A stretch of 64,000 nucleotides of DNA from Reyranella sp. (GCF_004297265.1 NZ_SCUT01000025.1:124001-188000), one strand, 5' to 3'; shown: positions 1 to 8,441, counted from the first letter of the stretch. Numbers and translations are program-made. The notes: generated by a model from the letters alone, not told the origin.

Positions 1-783
1 ACGGTCACCAAGGTGGCGTCTGGTGCGGCGGACTTCGGTGTTGCCGACATCGCGGCCGTCATGACCGCCAGGGCGCGCACCAACGTGCCAGTCAAGACCA
101 TCGCCGTGCTCTACAACGAATCGCCGCATTCGCTGTTCGTGCTGAAGAGTTCGGGCATCACCAACTTCAAGGGGCTTGAAGGCAAGAAGATCGGCATCAC
201 GCCGGGCAACAGTCACCGGTTCTATTTCCCGGAGGTCGCCAAGAAGGCGGGCACCGATCCCAACAAGCTGATCTGGACGAACATGGACGGGGCCGCGATG
301 GCCGCGCAGCTCATCGCCAAGAACATCGACGCCGCGCCGTTCTATTCGATCCATTACTATTACATCAACAAGGCCGCGGTGAAGGCGGGCGAGGAGATCC
401 TGCCCCTGCCGTTCGTCGAGGTCGGCTTCAAGATCTACGCCGCTTCGCTCATCACCACTGACAAGATGATCCAGGACAAGCCCGACCTGGTGAAACGCTT
501 CCTGGCCGCCACCAAGGAGGCCTTCGAATGGGCCGCGGCCAATCCCGAGGAAGCCTGCAAGCTGCATGTCGCGCGCTTTCCCGAGGTCGAGCTGGACGAC
601 TGCATGGGCAGCGTGAAGGCCGTGATGAAGTTCGTCTTCAACGACCACAGCAAGGAATTCGGCTGGGGCAAGGAAAGCCCGGAGCGACTCAAATTCTCAT
701 GGGAGACGATCGCCACGGCGAACGAGCTGAAGCCCGAATTCGACTACAAGACCGCAATCGACACGAGCAAGGTCACCAGGTAG
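1..783 (+). CDS. ABC transporter substrate-binding protein, NMT1/THI5-like (5' partial)
   Basis: Periplasmic solute receptor of the SsuA/TauA/NMT1 family. It would bind a small organic ligand and deliver it to the permease encoded downstream. The 5' end, including any signal peptide, lies outside the window; 260 C-terminal residues are read in frame from base 1. The visible part has the GLEGKKIGITPGNS stretch near residue 58, typical of the start of the second lobe, and the IDAAPF pocket region near residue 110. It ends 10 bases before the ATPase gene, so SBP, ATPase, permease and amidohydrolase form one operon. The ligand cannot be read from sequence; the linked amidohydrolase suggests a nitrogen heterocycle or amide (inference). 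Confidence 0.85.
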   Translation, partial: TVTKVASGAADFGVADIAAVMTARARTNVPVKTIAVLYNESPHSLFVLKSSGITNFKGLEGKKIGITPGNSHRFYFPEVAKKAGTDPNKLIWTNMDGAAMAAQLIAKNIDAAPFYSIHYYYINKAAVKAGEEILPLPFVEVGFKIYAASLITTDKMIQDKPDLVKRFLAATKEAFEWAAANPEEACKLHVARFPEVELDDCMGSVKAVMKFVFNDHSKEFGWGKESPERLKFSWETIATANELKPEFDYKTAIDTSKVTR

Positions 784-793
784 GCGCCCCGAC

Positions 794-1576
794 GTGATCT
801 CGCTCAACCGGGTCACACGCATCTTCAACAGCCGTGACGGCGATCAGGTCACGGCATTGCAGGACGTGTCGCTGGAGATCGGTCGCAACGAGTTCATCAC
901 CCTGGTGGGCCCGTCGGGCTGCGGCAAGTCCACGCTGTTGCGCATCGTTGCCGGACTGATCCTGCCCACCGCGGGACGAGCCTCGATCGGCGGAGAGGAG
1001 ATCACCGAGCCGCGGGCGGAAACCGGCATCGTCTTCCAGGCACCGACCCTGCTCCCCTGGGCCAGCGTGCTGGACAACGTGCTGTTCCCGTTGCGCATGA
1101 TGCATCGCATCGATTCGACCAGCACTGACAAGGCGATGGCGCTGCTCAAGCTGGTGGGCCTCAAGGGCTTCGAGGGCAAGTCGCCGCGCGAGCTGTCGGG
1201 CGGCATGCAGCAGCGGGTCGCGATCTGCCGGGCACTGGTGCACGATCCCGACATCCTGCTGATGGACGAGCCGTTCGGGGCGCTCGACGCACTGACACGC
1301 GAGGAGATGACCATGGAGCTCCTGCGCATCTGGAGCGAGCGGCCGAAGACCGTACTCTTCGTGACGCATTCGATCACGGAGGCCGTGGTGCTGGCCGATC
1401 GTGTGGTCGTGATGTCGCCGCGGCCCGGGAGGATCGCCGAGATCATCGATATCGGCCTGCCGCGCCCGCGCAGCTTTGAGACCGAGGCCTCGACGGAATT
1501 CCACGAGGCCAGCCAGCGCATCCGCCAACTCATCTTCGGAACACGTCATGTCGGTCCAGGCCGCGCCGCCGCTTGA
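794..1576 (+). CDS. ABC transporter ATP-binding protein, SsuB/TauB type
   Basis: Cytoplasmic ATPase of a NitT/TauT-type importer, 260 residues, the usual size. Walker A is GPSGCGKST (about residues 36-44), the signature is LSGGMQQRVAI and Walker B is LLMDEPFGALD, followed by the switch His in FVTHSITEAV. The start is GTG, 13 bases after the upstream stop; there is no better ATG. The 3' end overlaps the permease start by 29 bases, which suggests translational coupling. Family assignment is secure; the substrate is unknown. Confidence 0.93.
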   Translation: MISLNRVTRIFNSRDGDQVTALQDVSLEIGRNEFITLVGPSGCGKSTLLRIVAGLILPTAGRASIGGEEITEPRAETGIVFQAPTLLPWASVLDNVLFPLRMMHRIDSTSTDKAMALLKLVGLKGFEGKSPRELSGGMQQRVAICRALVHDPDILLMDEPFGALDALTREEMTMELLRIWSERPKTVLFVTHSITEAVVLADRVVVMSPRPGRIAEIIDIGLPRPRSFETEASTEFHEASQRIRQLIFGTRHVGPGRAAA

Positions 1577-2378
1577 CGAGCGGCAGAAGCCGCCCCGCCG
1601 CAGGAAGAAGAGCGCCGCCCTCTACGAGGTGGTGGTTCCGATCTTCGCCACGATTGGATTGTTCGTGCTGTGGGAGGGCGCCTGCCGCCTCTTCAAGATC
1701 CCGGCCTATCTCGTGCCGTCGCCGGCCGATATCTGGAAGGACACGATGGCCATCGGTCCCACGGTTGCCGGCCATACGCTGGCGACCTTCAAGACCGTGA
1801 TGCTGGGCTTCGTGGTCTCGATCCTGATCAGCCTGCCGCTGGCCGTGATCCTCACCGCATCTCCCGCGATCGCGGCGGCCGTCTATCCGTTCCTCGTCTG
1901 GACGCAGTCGATCCCCAAGGTGGCGCTCGCCCCGATCCTCGTGGTGCTGCTCGGGACCAACGAATTGCCGCGCATCGTCATCACCGTGCTGGTGGCGTTC
2001 TTCCCGCTGGTCATCTCGATCGCGACCGGGCTGCTTTCGGTGCCGCCGGAACTGATCGAACTCAGCCGCGCCTGCCGCGCCTCGAAGCTCAGCGAGTTGC
2101 TGCGGATCAGGCTGCCCTATGCGATTCCCTTCATCTTCGCGGGCCTCAAGGTGGCGATCTCGCTCGCCGTCGTCGGTGCGGTCGTCGCGGAATTCGTCAA
2201 CGCTGATTCCGGGCTGGGCTTCCTGATCCAGACCTCTACGGCGTTCTTCAAGGTGCCCGTGGCATTCGGGGCGCTTATCATCCTGTCGGTGATGGGCGTC
2301 GTGCTGTTCCAGATCGTGGTCGTCGCCGAGCGGGTCTTCTTCCCGTGGTCGAGCAGCAATACGACGCCGGGTGCCTGA
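1548..2378 (+). CDS. ABC transporter permease, SsuC/TauC type
   Basis: Inner-membrane permease of the NitT/TauT family, 276 residues. A basic cytoplasmic N-terminus (PPRRRKKSAA) is followed by about six hydrophobic segments. The EAA-type loop for contact with the ATPase lies at ELIELSRACRASKLSELLRI. The ATG at 1548 was chosen over in-frame upstream codons because it gives a normal N-terminus and limits overlap with the ATPase gene. Third gene of the importer operon; its end is 25 bases before the amidohydrolase start. Confidence 0.93.
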   Translation: MSVQAAPPLDERQKPPRRRKKSAALYEVVVPIFATIGLFVLWEGACRLFKIPAYLVPSPADIWKDTMAIGPTVAGHTLATFKTVMLGFVVSILISLPLAVILTASPAIAAAVYPFLVWTQSIPKVALAPILVVLLGTNELPRIVITVLVAFFPLVISIATGLLSVPPELIELSRACRASKLSELLRIRLPYAIPFIFAGLKVAISLAVVGAVVAEFVNADSGLGFLIQTSTAFFKVPVAFGALIILSVMGVVLFQIVVVAERVFFPWSSSNTTPGA

Positions 2379-2403
2379 CCGGCCGCGCAAGGGGAGAGTG
2401 GAT

Positions 2404-3939
2404 ATGGCGAAAGCGCCGAAAACGTCGATGACCGTCATCCGTGGCGGCCGGGTGGTCGACATCAAGGGCCATGCCGCGCCCAAGGCCGATATCCTGGTGA
2501 ATGGCGACACGATCGCCGAGATCGGAACGAAGGTCTCGGCGCCGGAGTCGGCCATCGTGATCGACGCCAGAGGCAAGCTGCTGCATCCCGGCCTGATCAA
2601 CGGCCACACGCATAGCCACGGCAATCTCGCGAAGGGCATGGTCGACCGGGTGACCCTGGAGCTGCTGCTGACGGCGGGTCCCTACATGAGCGGCGCCCGC
2701 ACGCTTGAGGACAAGTACCTGTCGAGCCTGATCGGCGCGTGCGAAATGGTGATGAAGGGCTGCACCGCGGCCTACGATCTTGCGGCCGAGTTCCCCATGC
2801 CGACGGCGGAGGGGCTCGCCGCGATCGGACAGGCCTATGCCGATGTCGGCATGCGCGCGATGCTGGCGCCGATGGTGGCCGACACCAGCTTCTTCCAGGC
2901 CATTCCCGGCCTGATGGACCAGCTGCCGCCCTCGCTGCAGAAGGAGGTCGAGGCCTATCAATTCTCGCCCTACAAGGCGAGCGTGAAGCAGATGAAGAAG
3001 GCGCTGCACGGCTGGAAACTCGACCGGCAGGGTGTGCATCTGGCCGTAGCGCCGACCATCCCGCATCACTGCAGCCGGGAGTTCCTGCTGGCCTGCCTGA
3101 AGCTCGCAAAGGATTATGATACCGGCCTTCACACCCACGTCTCCGAGTCGAAAGTCCAGGTGATCGCGGGTTACAGGCTCTACGGCACGTCGCTCACCGC
3201 CTATATGGATTCGCTGGGCCTCGTCGGGCCGAAGTTCACCGTGGCGCACGGCGTCTGGCTCGATGGCGACGACATGAAGCTGCTGGGCGACAAGGGCGCC
3301 TCGGTCTCGCACAATCCCGGTTCGAATATGGTGCTGGGCAACGGCATTGCCGACATGCGCGGCATGCTGGATGCCAAGGTCAATGTCGGCATCGGCACTG
3401 ACGGCGCGAGCTGTTCAGACAATCAGAACATGTACGAGAACATGCGATTGGCCTCGATGGTGTCGAAGGTGCAGGGGCCGGACAACCGCGAGTGGATCAC
3501 GACCGAGGAAGTGTTGCACGCGGCTACGGCCGGCAGCGCACGGGCTCTGGGACTCGGCGACAAGATCGGCAAGCTGGAAGCCGGCTACAAGGCCGATATC
3601 GTGTTCCTGGACCTGGGCCACATCAACTGGATCCCGTTCAACGATCCGACGAACCAGATCGTACATACCGAAGACGGATCGGCCGTGCATTCGGTGATGG
3701 TCGCCGGCCGCATGATTCTCGAGGACCGCAAGCTGCTGAACGTCGACATGGCGCAGCTTGCACGTCTGGCCGAGAAGGCCCGGGAGCGGCTGGAGCGGGG
3801 CCGCAAGCCTGCCAAGGCGCTCTACGACAAGCTCGAGAAGGTGGTGAACACGTTCTGCCCAGGACTCGCTAAGCAGCCACTACACATCGACCGGTTCGGC
3901 GGCGGCCACCATCACGGCTACCATCCGCATCACCATTAG
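2404..3939 (+). CDS. amidohydrolase family protein (AtzA/TrzN/SsnA-like) with His-rich tail
   Basis: Metal-dependent hydrolase or deaminase of the amidohydrolase superfamily, 511 residues. The ligand set of the deaminase branch is visible: H68 and H70 (GHTHSH), H245 with E248 (HTHVSES), H282 (VAHGVW) and D333 (GIGTDGASCSDNQ). This pattern is that of s-triazine, guanine and hydroxypyrimidine-type hydrolases. The start at 2404 has a good purine-rich ribosome site (GGGGAG, about 8 bases ahead); an in-frame GTG lies at 2371. It follows the importer closely and probably acts on the imported ligand (inference). The C-terminus ends in an unusual His/Gly run (GGGHHHGYHPHHH), possibly a metal-buffering tail. 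Its stop shares three bases with the convergent gene. Confidence 0.88.
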   Translation: MAKAPKTSMTVIRGGRVVDIKGHAAPKADILVNGDTIAEIGTKVSAPESAIVIDARGKLLHPGLINGHTHSHGNLAKGMVDRVTLELLLTAGPYMSGARTLEDKYLSSLIGACEMVMKGCTAAYDLAAEFPMPTAEGLAAIGQAYADVGMRAMLAPMVADTSFFQAIPGLMDQLPPSLQKEVEAYQFSPYKASVKQMKKALHGWKLDRQGVHLAVAPTIPHHCSREFLLACLKLAKDYDTGLHTHVSESKVQVIAGYRLYGTSLTAYMDSLGLVGPKFTVAHGVWLDGDDMKLLGDKGASVSHNPGSNMVLGNGIADMRGMLDAKVNVGIGTDGASCSDNQNMYENMRLASMVSKVQGPDNREWITTEEVLHAATAGSARALGLGDKIGKLEAGYKADIVFLDLGHINWIPFNDPTNQIVHTEDGSAVHSVMVAGRMILEDRKLLNVDMAQLARLAEKARERLERGRKPAKALYDKLEKVVNTFCPGLAKQPLHIDRFGGGHHHGYHPHHH

Positions 3940-4334
3940 TAGCCCAGGCGCCAGCCCCTCTGCAGGTAGCCGTAGCGAACCAAGCGCACGGCTACGATTC
4001 CGTTCAGCGCAATGCCGCCGACGACGGTAATGAGCATGAGGAGCATGCCCTCCAGAGAGGCGCTGAACAGGTAGACGATGATGGTGAGACCGAAGATGAC
4101 GCCGCCCGCAATGGCGATCATGGCGATCATGGCGACGAAGGCCAGGAAGTAAAGTCGCTTCGAAAGCACGAACAGCGGGCCGCTGAAAGCCGCCCAGGCA
4201 TAGGACCACTGGTCGATGACCATGAAATCATCGGTCTCGGCCTTGTCGAAGCGATAGGTCGGAAACAGTGCTTCTACGATCACTGGAATTTCGGCGGCTT
4301 TTGGGGGGGCGGTGTTTGCAGTGCAACCTATCAT
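3936..4334 (-). CDS. small membrane protein, DUF2628-like
   Basis: Hypothetical 132-residue integral membrane protein. A soluble N-terminal part of about 45 residues is followed by WAAFSGPLFVLSKRLYFLAF and then about three hydrophobic helices. The WAAFSGP...L.KR pattern recalls DUF2628 proteins, but I recall this only loosely. The start is uncertain: the chosen ATG puts a Cys at position 4 (MIGC), and the upstream frame reads LAATGPFASAMIGC, which resembles a lipoprotein signal but has no good start codon. It follows the NnrU-like gene by 32 bases on the same strand and ends tail to tail with the amidohydrolase, sharing stop bases. Confidence 0.6.
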   Translation of the reverse strand: MIGCTANTAPPKAAEIPVIVEALFPTYRFDKAETDDFMVIDQWSYAWAAFSGPLFVLSKRLYFLAFVAMIAMIAIAGGVIFGLTIIVYLFSASLEGMLLMLITVVGGIALNGIVAVRLVRYGYLQRGWRLGY

Positions 4335-4366
4335 GGCCGATGCAAATGGGCCAGTGGCCGCAAGCC

Positions 4367-4936
4367 CTAAGCGGCGGCAACGCCGATCAAGCTGTCGTGT
4401 AACCAGAACATGGCGACGTAGGCTACGGTCCCGAGCGCCACGACAAGCAGGTCGTTGATCGACCAGCCGGCAGGGGGAGCGCCGGTATCGCCCCTGCGCT
4501 TCAGGGCAATCCGATCGTAGATTGCCCAGGCAAGCAGACTGCCGAACAGCAACATCGAGCCCAGGTCGCCGTTCACCAGGAGATGGGAGAGCGCCCAGGC
4601 CTTCACGGCCACCAACATGGGATGTCGCAGCAGTGATTTGATCCGACTGGGCGGCGCATAGGTCGCCGTCAGGGCCACGAACGCAAACCACAGCAGAACC
4701 AGCGCGATCGGATGGAAAAGCGAGTAGGGCGGATGCCATACCACGACGTAGCCGGTGCTGCGATAACTGCCGAAGCCGATGAAGATCAGGATCAGCCCGG
4801 CGGCTGAAACCAGAGTGTAGATCCCCTTGTAGCCTCCTTCCCCCAGGCGACCGATGACCGCGGCCCGTGTTCCCCGCAGGGTTGTAAAGAAATGGGCGCC
4901 GAGGAAGAGGGCGAGCCCAAGGATCAAAAGCCACAT
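4367..4936 (-). CDS. NnrU family membrane protein
   Basis: Integral membrane protein of 189 residues resembling NnrU, a family first met near denitrification genes and related to isoprenylcysteine methyltransferase-like membrane proteins. Visible features are an N-terminal helix (LLILGLALFLGAHFF), the conserved FIGFGSYRST and the central RHPMLVAVKAWALSHLLVNGD block, with five to six hydrophobic segments in all. Its biochemical activity is not established for the family. No nitric or nitrous oxide genes are nearby, so a link to denitrification is not supported here. Confidence 0.85.
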   Translation of the reverse strand: MWLLILGLALFLGAHFFTTLRGTRAAVIGRLGEGGYKGIYTLVSAAGLILIFIGFGSYRSTGYVVVWHPPYSLFHPIALVLLWFAFVALTATYAPPSRIKSLLRHPMLVAVKAWALSHLLVNGDLGSMLLFGSLLAWAIYDRIALKRRGDTGAPPAGWSINDLLVVALGTVAYVAMFWLHDSLIGVAAA

Positions 4937-5020
4937 GGGTTCAATATAGCACGCGCATCAATGCGCGGGAGGCGCAAATACCCCGTCCCCGTTTACGGAG
5001 TTCACAATGCCGCAAAGATC

Positions 5021-5320
5021 CTAGCGGGAGATCTGGGTAACGCTGCCGGACGTGTCCACCGACACCGCGACCTCGACATCGTTTTTGGTGGCGGTTGCCT
5101 CCCAGGAACCATCGTCCCTGCGCTTGAGGTTCTTGATGTTGGTGTAGCCACTCGCCTCGATCTGGGTCCGCGCCGATGTGGCGGTCTGGGGGGCACTTCC
5201 CGGCATTCCGGCCGGCGGGGCAGCCGGCGTCGTGGAGGTTCCGGTGGCCGGAGGCATCTGGGCGACCGCAGTCGACGCGACGACGAGCAGCGCCGCAGCA
5301 GTCGAAAGGATGGGTTTCAT
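5021..5320 (-). CDS. exported PepSY-like domain protein
   Basis: Small secreted protein of 99 residues. A signal peptide (MKPILSTAAALLVVASTAVA, cut probably after AVA) is followed by a Pro/Ala/Thr-rich linker to about residue 48, then one PepSY-like unit: IEASGYTNIKNLKRRDDGSW and a following strand ending VDTSGSVTQIS. PepSY domains are thought to inhibit or modulate proteases in the envelope; that role is inferred from the family. The start is supported by a strong GGAGGAG ribosome site. Confidence 0.78.
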   Translation of the reverse strand: MKPILSTAAALLVVASTAVAQMPPATGTSTTPAAPPAGMPGSAPQTATSARTQIEASGYTNIKNLKRRDDGSWEATATKNDVEVAVSVDTSGSVTQISR

Positions 5321-5494
5321 CGGGACACTCCTCCACTGAGACTGTCAGGATTTAATGCGGAAAGCCTCCAAGCGTTGCGTTCATTCGCCCCAATTCGTCT
5401 CGGCACGATCATCATTCGGCCCTACCTGCGAGCAACCGTCCGCTGAGCTGTCGCGTTCCATTTCCATGGTCGAAAGACCGTCGAAGGGGGTCCC
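5321..5494. promoter_or_regulatory. divergent intergenic region
   Basis: A 174-base gap between two outward-facing genes for exported proteins. It must hold both promoters. I see the ribosome site GGAGGAG for the left gene and AAGGGGG for the right gene, and a short GGTC-GAAA-GACC hairpin just upstream of the latter. No convincing operator or sigma-70 pair stands out. Confidence 0.4.
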
Positions 5495-6064
5495 GTGAAA
5501 ATACTGCCCGTCTTAATTTCCTCGACGCTGATGTTGACGGTTCTTCCGGTTCTGGCTCAGCAGCTTGCGCTCGCGCCGGGCAGGTCCGACTGCGCCAGCC
5601 ATGAGCCCGATCCAGTCGAGATCAGCTGGGATGCGCCCTGCCAGCAAGGCGACTGGCTGTTCGAGCCGGGTGTCGGTTGCCGCATGTGGGATTGGCACCC
5701 CGATACGCACGACAAAGTGACATGGAGCGGGGCGTGCCGAGCCTCCCTGAAGGACGGAGAGGGCGTGTCGCAGTGGACCGAGCACGGCCAGCCGATCGAT
5801 CGCTTCGAGGGTACCTATCGCAACGGGCGTCGCGAGGGCGCCGGCCAATATTCCTGGAATGCGACCGATCGCTTCAAGGGTACCTACGCCAACGACCTGC
5901 CGAACGGCTTCGGTACGGTGACGCTGGCGGGCACAACATTGTCCGGCGAATGGCGCAATGGCTGCCTCAAGGTGGGCGACAAGGTGGTGGCGATCGGTGT
6001 TTCGCGGGCAAGCTGCGATCAGGAACCGGAATACACCGCAGAGACGGCGAACCTGCCGAACTAG
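5495..6064 (+). CDS. exported MORN-repeat protein
   Basis: Secreted protein of 189 residues with a GTG start behind AAGGGGG. The signal peptide MKILPVLISSTLMLTVLPVLA precedes a Cys-containing region (cysteines near 30, 46, 59 and 77), then two clear MORN repeats, FEGTYRNGRREGAGQYSW and FKGTYANDLPNGFGTVTL, and a degenerate third (LSGEWRNGCL). MORN repeats form an extended beta array used for binding; no enzymatic motif is present. Its stop codon overlaps the convergent chromate-transporter stop (shared CTAG). Confidence 0.8.
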   Translation: MKILPVLISSTLMLTVLPVLAQQLALAPGRSDCASHEPDPVEISWDAPCQQGDWLFEPGVGCRMWDWHPDTHDKVTWSGACRASLKDGEGVSQWTEHGQPIDRFEGTYRNGRREGAGQYSWNATDRFKGTYANDLPNGFGTVTLAGTTLSGEWRNGCLKVGDKVVAIGVSRASCDQEPEYTAETANLPN

Positions 6065-6594
6065 GCGATGTTGAAGTAGTGCAGCGCCATGCCGATCAGG
6101 CCCGAGGCCACGATCGGATAGGCGGGATTGATCTTCGTCCGCCACAGCAGCAGGAAGACCACCAGCGCAATCACGCCGAAGAATATTTCGGTGATCGCAC
6201 CGCGTCCCATGATGATCGCACCGGCCAGCACGAGCCCTACCGCGACCGAGCCGAGACCGCTTTGAATAGCCGGCCGCCAGCGCCACGTCGCGAGGTGGCT
6301 CCACAGGCGGCCGACGAAGAAAGTCAGCAGTCCGGTCGGCAGGAAGAAGGCGACAAGGGCCACCAGCGCGCCGGGTATGTGCCCCACGACGGCGCCGATC
6401 GACGCCACCATCATCATGTTCGGGCCGGGGGCGAGCTGGCCCAGGCTGTAGAAATGCAGCAGCTCGGGAAAGGTCAGCCAGTGATAGGTGTCGACCGTGA
6501 GTTCCTTCATTTCCGGGAAGGCGGCCATGCCACCACCCACGGTCAGGAGCGACAGGTAGGCGAAGACGCCGGCGAGGTCCCAGAGCTGCTTCAC
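6061..6594 (-). CDS. chrA: chromate transporter, C-terminal-half subunit (short-chain ChrA)
   Basis: Inner-membrane protein of 177 residues, one half of a two-gene chromate ion transporter. It has the family hallmarks GGGMAAFPEMKE near residue 20 and the SLGQLAPGPNMMMVASIG block, then further hydrophobic helices. The start is GTG overlapping the stop of the upstream half by 4 bases, so the halves are translationally coupled and probably form a heterodimer, as known for short-chain CHR pairs. Chromate export is the known family role, but many such pairs have no tested substrate. Confidence 0.9.
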   Translation of the reverse strand: MKQLWDLAGVFAYLSLLTVGGGMAAFPEMKELTVDTYHWLTFPELLHFYSLGQLAPGPNMMMVASIGAVVGHIPGALVALVAFFLPTGLLTFFVGRLWSHLATWRWRPAIQSGLGSVAVGLVLAGAIIMGRGAITEIFFGVIALVVFLLLWRTKINPAYPIVASGLIGMALHYFNIA

Positions 6595-7163
6595 GGGACA
6601 TCCTTGTCGCGGGGCCGGTGCCACCAGATGGCAATGATCCCGGCCACGATCAATGCATACGGCACCGGCACCTTGAAGAAGGCCACTGCAACGGCCGTGG
6701 CCGCCACGAACACGTAGTCGGCCGCGGTCTTCAGCGTCTTGGCCCCGAGCTGGACCAGGACGACGACGACGAGGCCCACGGCGCCGGCTGCAATCCCGTG
6801 CAGGAAGGCCTTCGACCACGGCCCGTCTCCGCCGGCGCCGTAGAGGAAGCCGGCGGCGATCATGAGGCTGGCGCCCGGGAGGCACATGCCCAAGGTGGCG
6901 ACCAAGGCGCCCATGCCGCCTCTCAGGCGGTCGCCCACCAGGATCGACATGTTGGTCGCATTGAGCCCGGGCAGGGTCTGGCTGATCGAGAGCAGCTCGA
7001 CGAAGCTCAGATCGTCGAGCCAGCGCTGGCGCACGACGAGGCCGGTTCGCAGATAGGCGACCACGCCGCCGCCGAGACTGGTCGCGCCCATGACGAGGAA
7101 GACCCAGAAGAGCTTTCCGAGCGACGGCGGCGCCGGCGGCGATGGGGCTTCTGCGACGCTCAT
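6591..7163 (-). CDS. chrA: chromate transporter, N-terminal-half subunit (short-chain ChrA)
   Basis: The other half of the split chromate transporter, 190 residues. It shows the paralogous motifs GGGVVAYLRTGLV and SISQTLPGLNATNMSILVGD, corresponding position for position to those in the downstream half, and about five hydrophobic segments. Its ATG overlaps the stop of the upstream gene by 4 bases (ATGA), and its own stop overlaps the next start, so the three genes 8110-6061 form one tightly coupled operon. Confidence 0.9.
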   Translation of the reverse strand: MSVAEAPSPPAPPSLGKLFWVFLVMGATSLGGGVVAYLRTGLVVRQRWLDDLSFVELLSISQTLPGLNATNMSILVGDRLRGGMGALVATLGMCLPGASLMIAAGFLYGAGGDGPWSKAFLHGIAAGAVGLVVVVLVQLGAKTLKTAADYVFVAATAVAVAFFKVPVPYALIVAGIIAIWWHRPRDKDVP

Positions 7164-8110
7164 TCGTGCGCTTGCGGCGGGTTGCCCTTCAGCCGGTACA
7201 CGGCGCCGGTCTTGGTCGTGGTGAGGGCCAGCCAGTCTCCGGCGACCTGCTGCAGTTCCAGGAAGAAGCGCTCACAATGGTTCAGCGCCTTGTGCTTGAT
7301 GTCGTCGGGGCCTGCGAAACGGAGCTGGAAGGCAAACTCGCCCACGAAGGAGTGGTGATCTCCACGCGCGCGCCACAGGCCGAGATTGGCCGTTGCCGCC
7401 GTGTGATGGCCGAAGTCGAGCAGGCAGATGTCCTGCAGCAGCTCCTCGACGATCGTCTGGTTGACCAGCGAGACGTCGTTGGGCCCGTCGCAGTTGACCG
7501 CCGCGAGGACCGGGAAGATCTGCGTCAGCTCGGGCAGGGACATGTTGCCCAGCGAGGACATCACGATCCGGGCCGCCTGGGGGGCCTGGCTAAGGCCAAA
7601 CTCGACATTGTGCGACAGCAGGCGCCGGACGCCGCCGATCCGCTCCTTGAGAGGCATGACCTCCAGCTTGAACTTGATCTTGTACTTGCCGTCGATGTGC
7701 GGCCGCACGTCGAGGGCCTGGGCCTTCGCCATGTTGTCGCTGCGATACTTGAAGACGATCTCGGGATCCCCGATCGCGAAGCCGTCCTGATAGGCGATGC
7801 GGCGGCGGACGATGAAGTTGTTGTTGTAGAGGTGGTAGCCGCCGGTATCCAGGAACAGCACCTCGCGCACTTCGGGTCGCTGCTGGGATTTCGGCGTGTG
7901 CTGGTAGCCGACGCCGGTGGTGGCTGCGGCACGCTGGACGAGGGCCGCGAACTCCTTGAAGACGTGGGCGGAGGTGAAGCGGTCGGGCTTGAGGATCAGC
8001 TTGCATTGAAGATACTGGATTTCATCGCAGCGCCGCCCGTCGGCATAGAGGCTGTCCTGGCGCTCGGAAAGCCACTGCGCGATCTGCCCGTCGTCCTGAT
8101 GTGAATGCAT
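7160..8110 (-). CDS. hypothetical protein, possible triphosphate-tunnel (CYTH/VTC-like) fold
   Basis: Soluble protein of 316 residues that I do not recognise as a named family. Several parts resemble the strands of triphosphate tunnel metalloenzymes: a charged opening strand E30-I-Q-Y-L-Q-C-K, then LFLDTGGYHLYNNNFIVRRR (D88, R102-R104), then PEIVFKYRS (E117, K121, R123) and KFKLEVMP (E149). Alternating charged residues lining a beta barrel would fit polyphosphate or nucleotide-triphosphate handling, but the canonical ExExK is imperfect, so this is inference. The C-terminal half has no motif I can name. It leads an operon with the split chromate transporter, overlapping it by 4 bases. Confidence 0.6.
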   Translation of the reverse strand: MHSHQDDGQIAQWLSERQDSLYADGRRCDEIQYLQCKLILKPDRFTSAHVFKEFAALVQRAAATTGVGYQHTPKSQQRPEVREVLFLDTGGYHLYNNNFIVRRRIAYQDGFAIGDPEIVFKYRSDNMAKAQALDVRPHIDGKYKIKFKLEVMPLKERIGGVRRLLSHNVEFGLSQAPQAARIVMSSLGNMSLPELTQIFPVLAAVNCDGPNDVSLVNQTIVEELLQDICLLDFGHHTAATANLGLWRARGDHHSFVGEFAFQLRFAGPDDIKHKALNHCERFFLELQQVAGDWLALTTTKTGAVYRLKGNPPQAHE

Positions 8111-8141
8111 TGTCTCTCCCTGACGATACCGTAGCGCCGGT

Positions 8142-8441
8142 CTATCGAGCTGTCATCTGAGCCGACGCGGGCTGATCCACACGGCCATAGGTGTCGACCT
8201 TCCCGTCGGTGAAGCAGACGTAGTAGCGATCCGACATCGACCAGGGCGTTCGGCTCCAGAAGTCCTTGAGCACCGTGTAGTAGGCGCAATCCTTGCCCGG
8301 CGAATGGGCCGATCCCTCGGGCGGCCCCATGACCGCACGCACCTGCTCGCGATCCATCCCGGCCTGGAGGCGCTCGACATCGTCGCCGTGCACGCAGCCG
8401 GCCAGCAGCAGGGACGCCAGCAGACAGGGCAGATACTTCAT
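8142..8441 (-). CDS. SmpA/BamE-like lipoprotein
   Basis: Predicted outer-membrane or periplasmic lipoprotein of 99 residues. The lipobox LLAGC puts the lipidated Cys at position 16. The segment VERLQAGMDREQVRAVMGPP matches the start of the SmpA/OmlA (BamE) fold, followed by a beta-rich part with YYTVLKDF and YYVCFTDGKV. It is shorter and more divergent than the true BamE component, so it is more likely a relative of unknown role. The ribosome site CAGGAGA lies just ahead of the ATG. Confidence 0.75.
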   Translation of the reverse strand: MKYLPCLLASLLLAGCVHGDDVERLQAGMDREQVRAVMGPPEGSAHSPGKDCAYYTVLKDFWSRTPWSMSDRYYVCFTDGKVDTYGRVDQPASAQMTAR

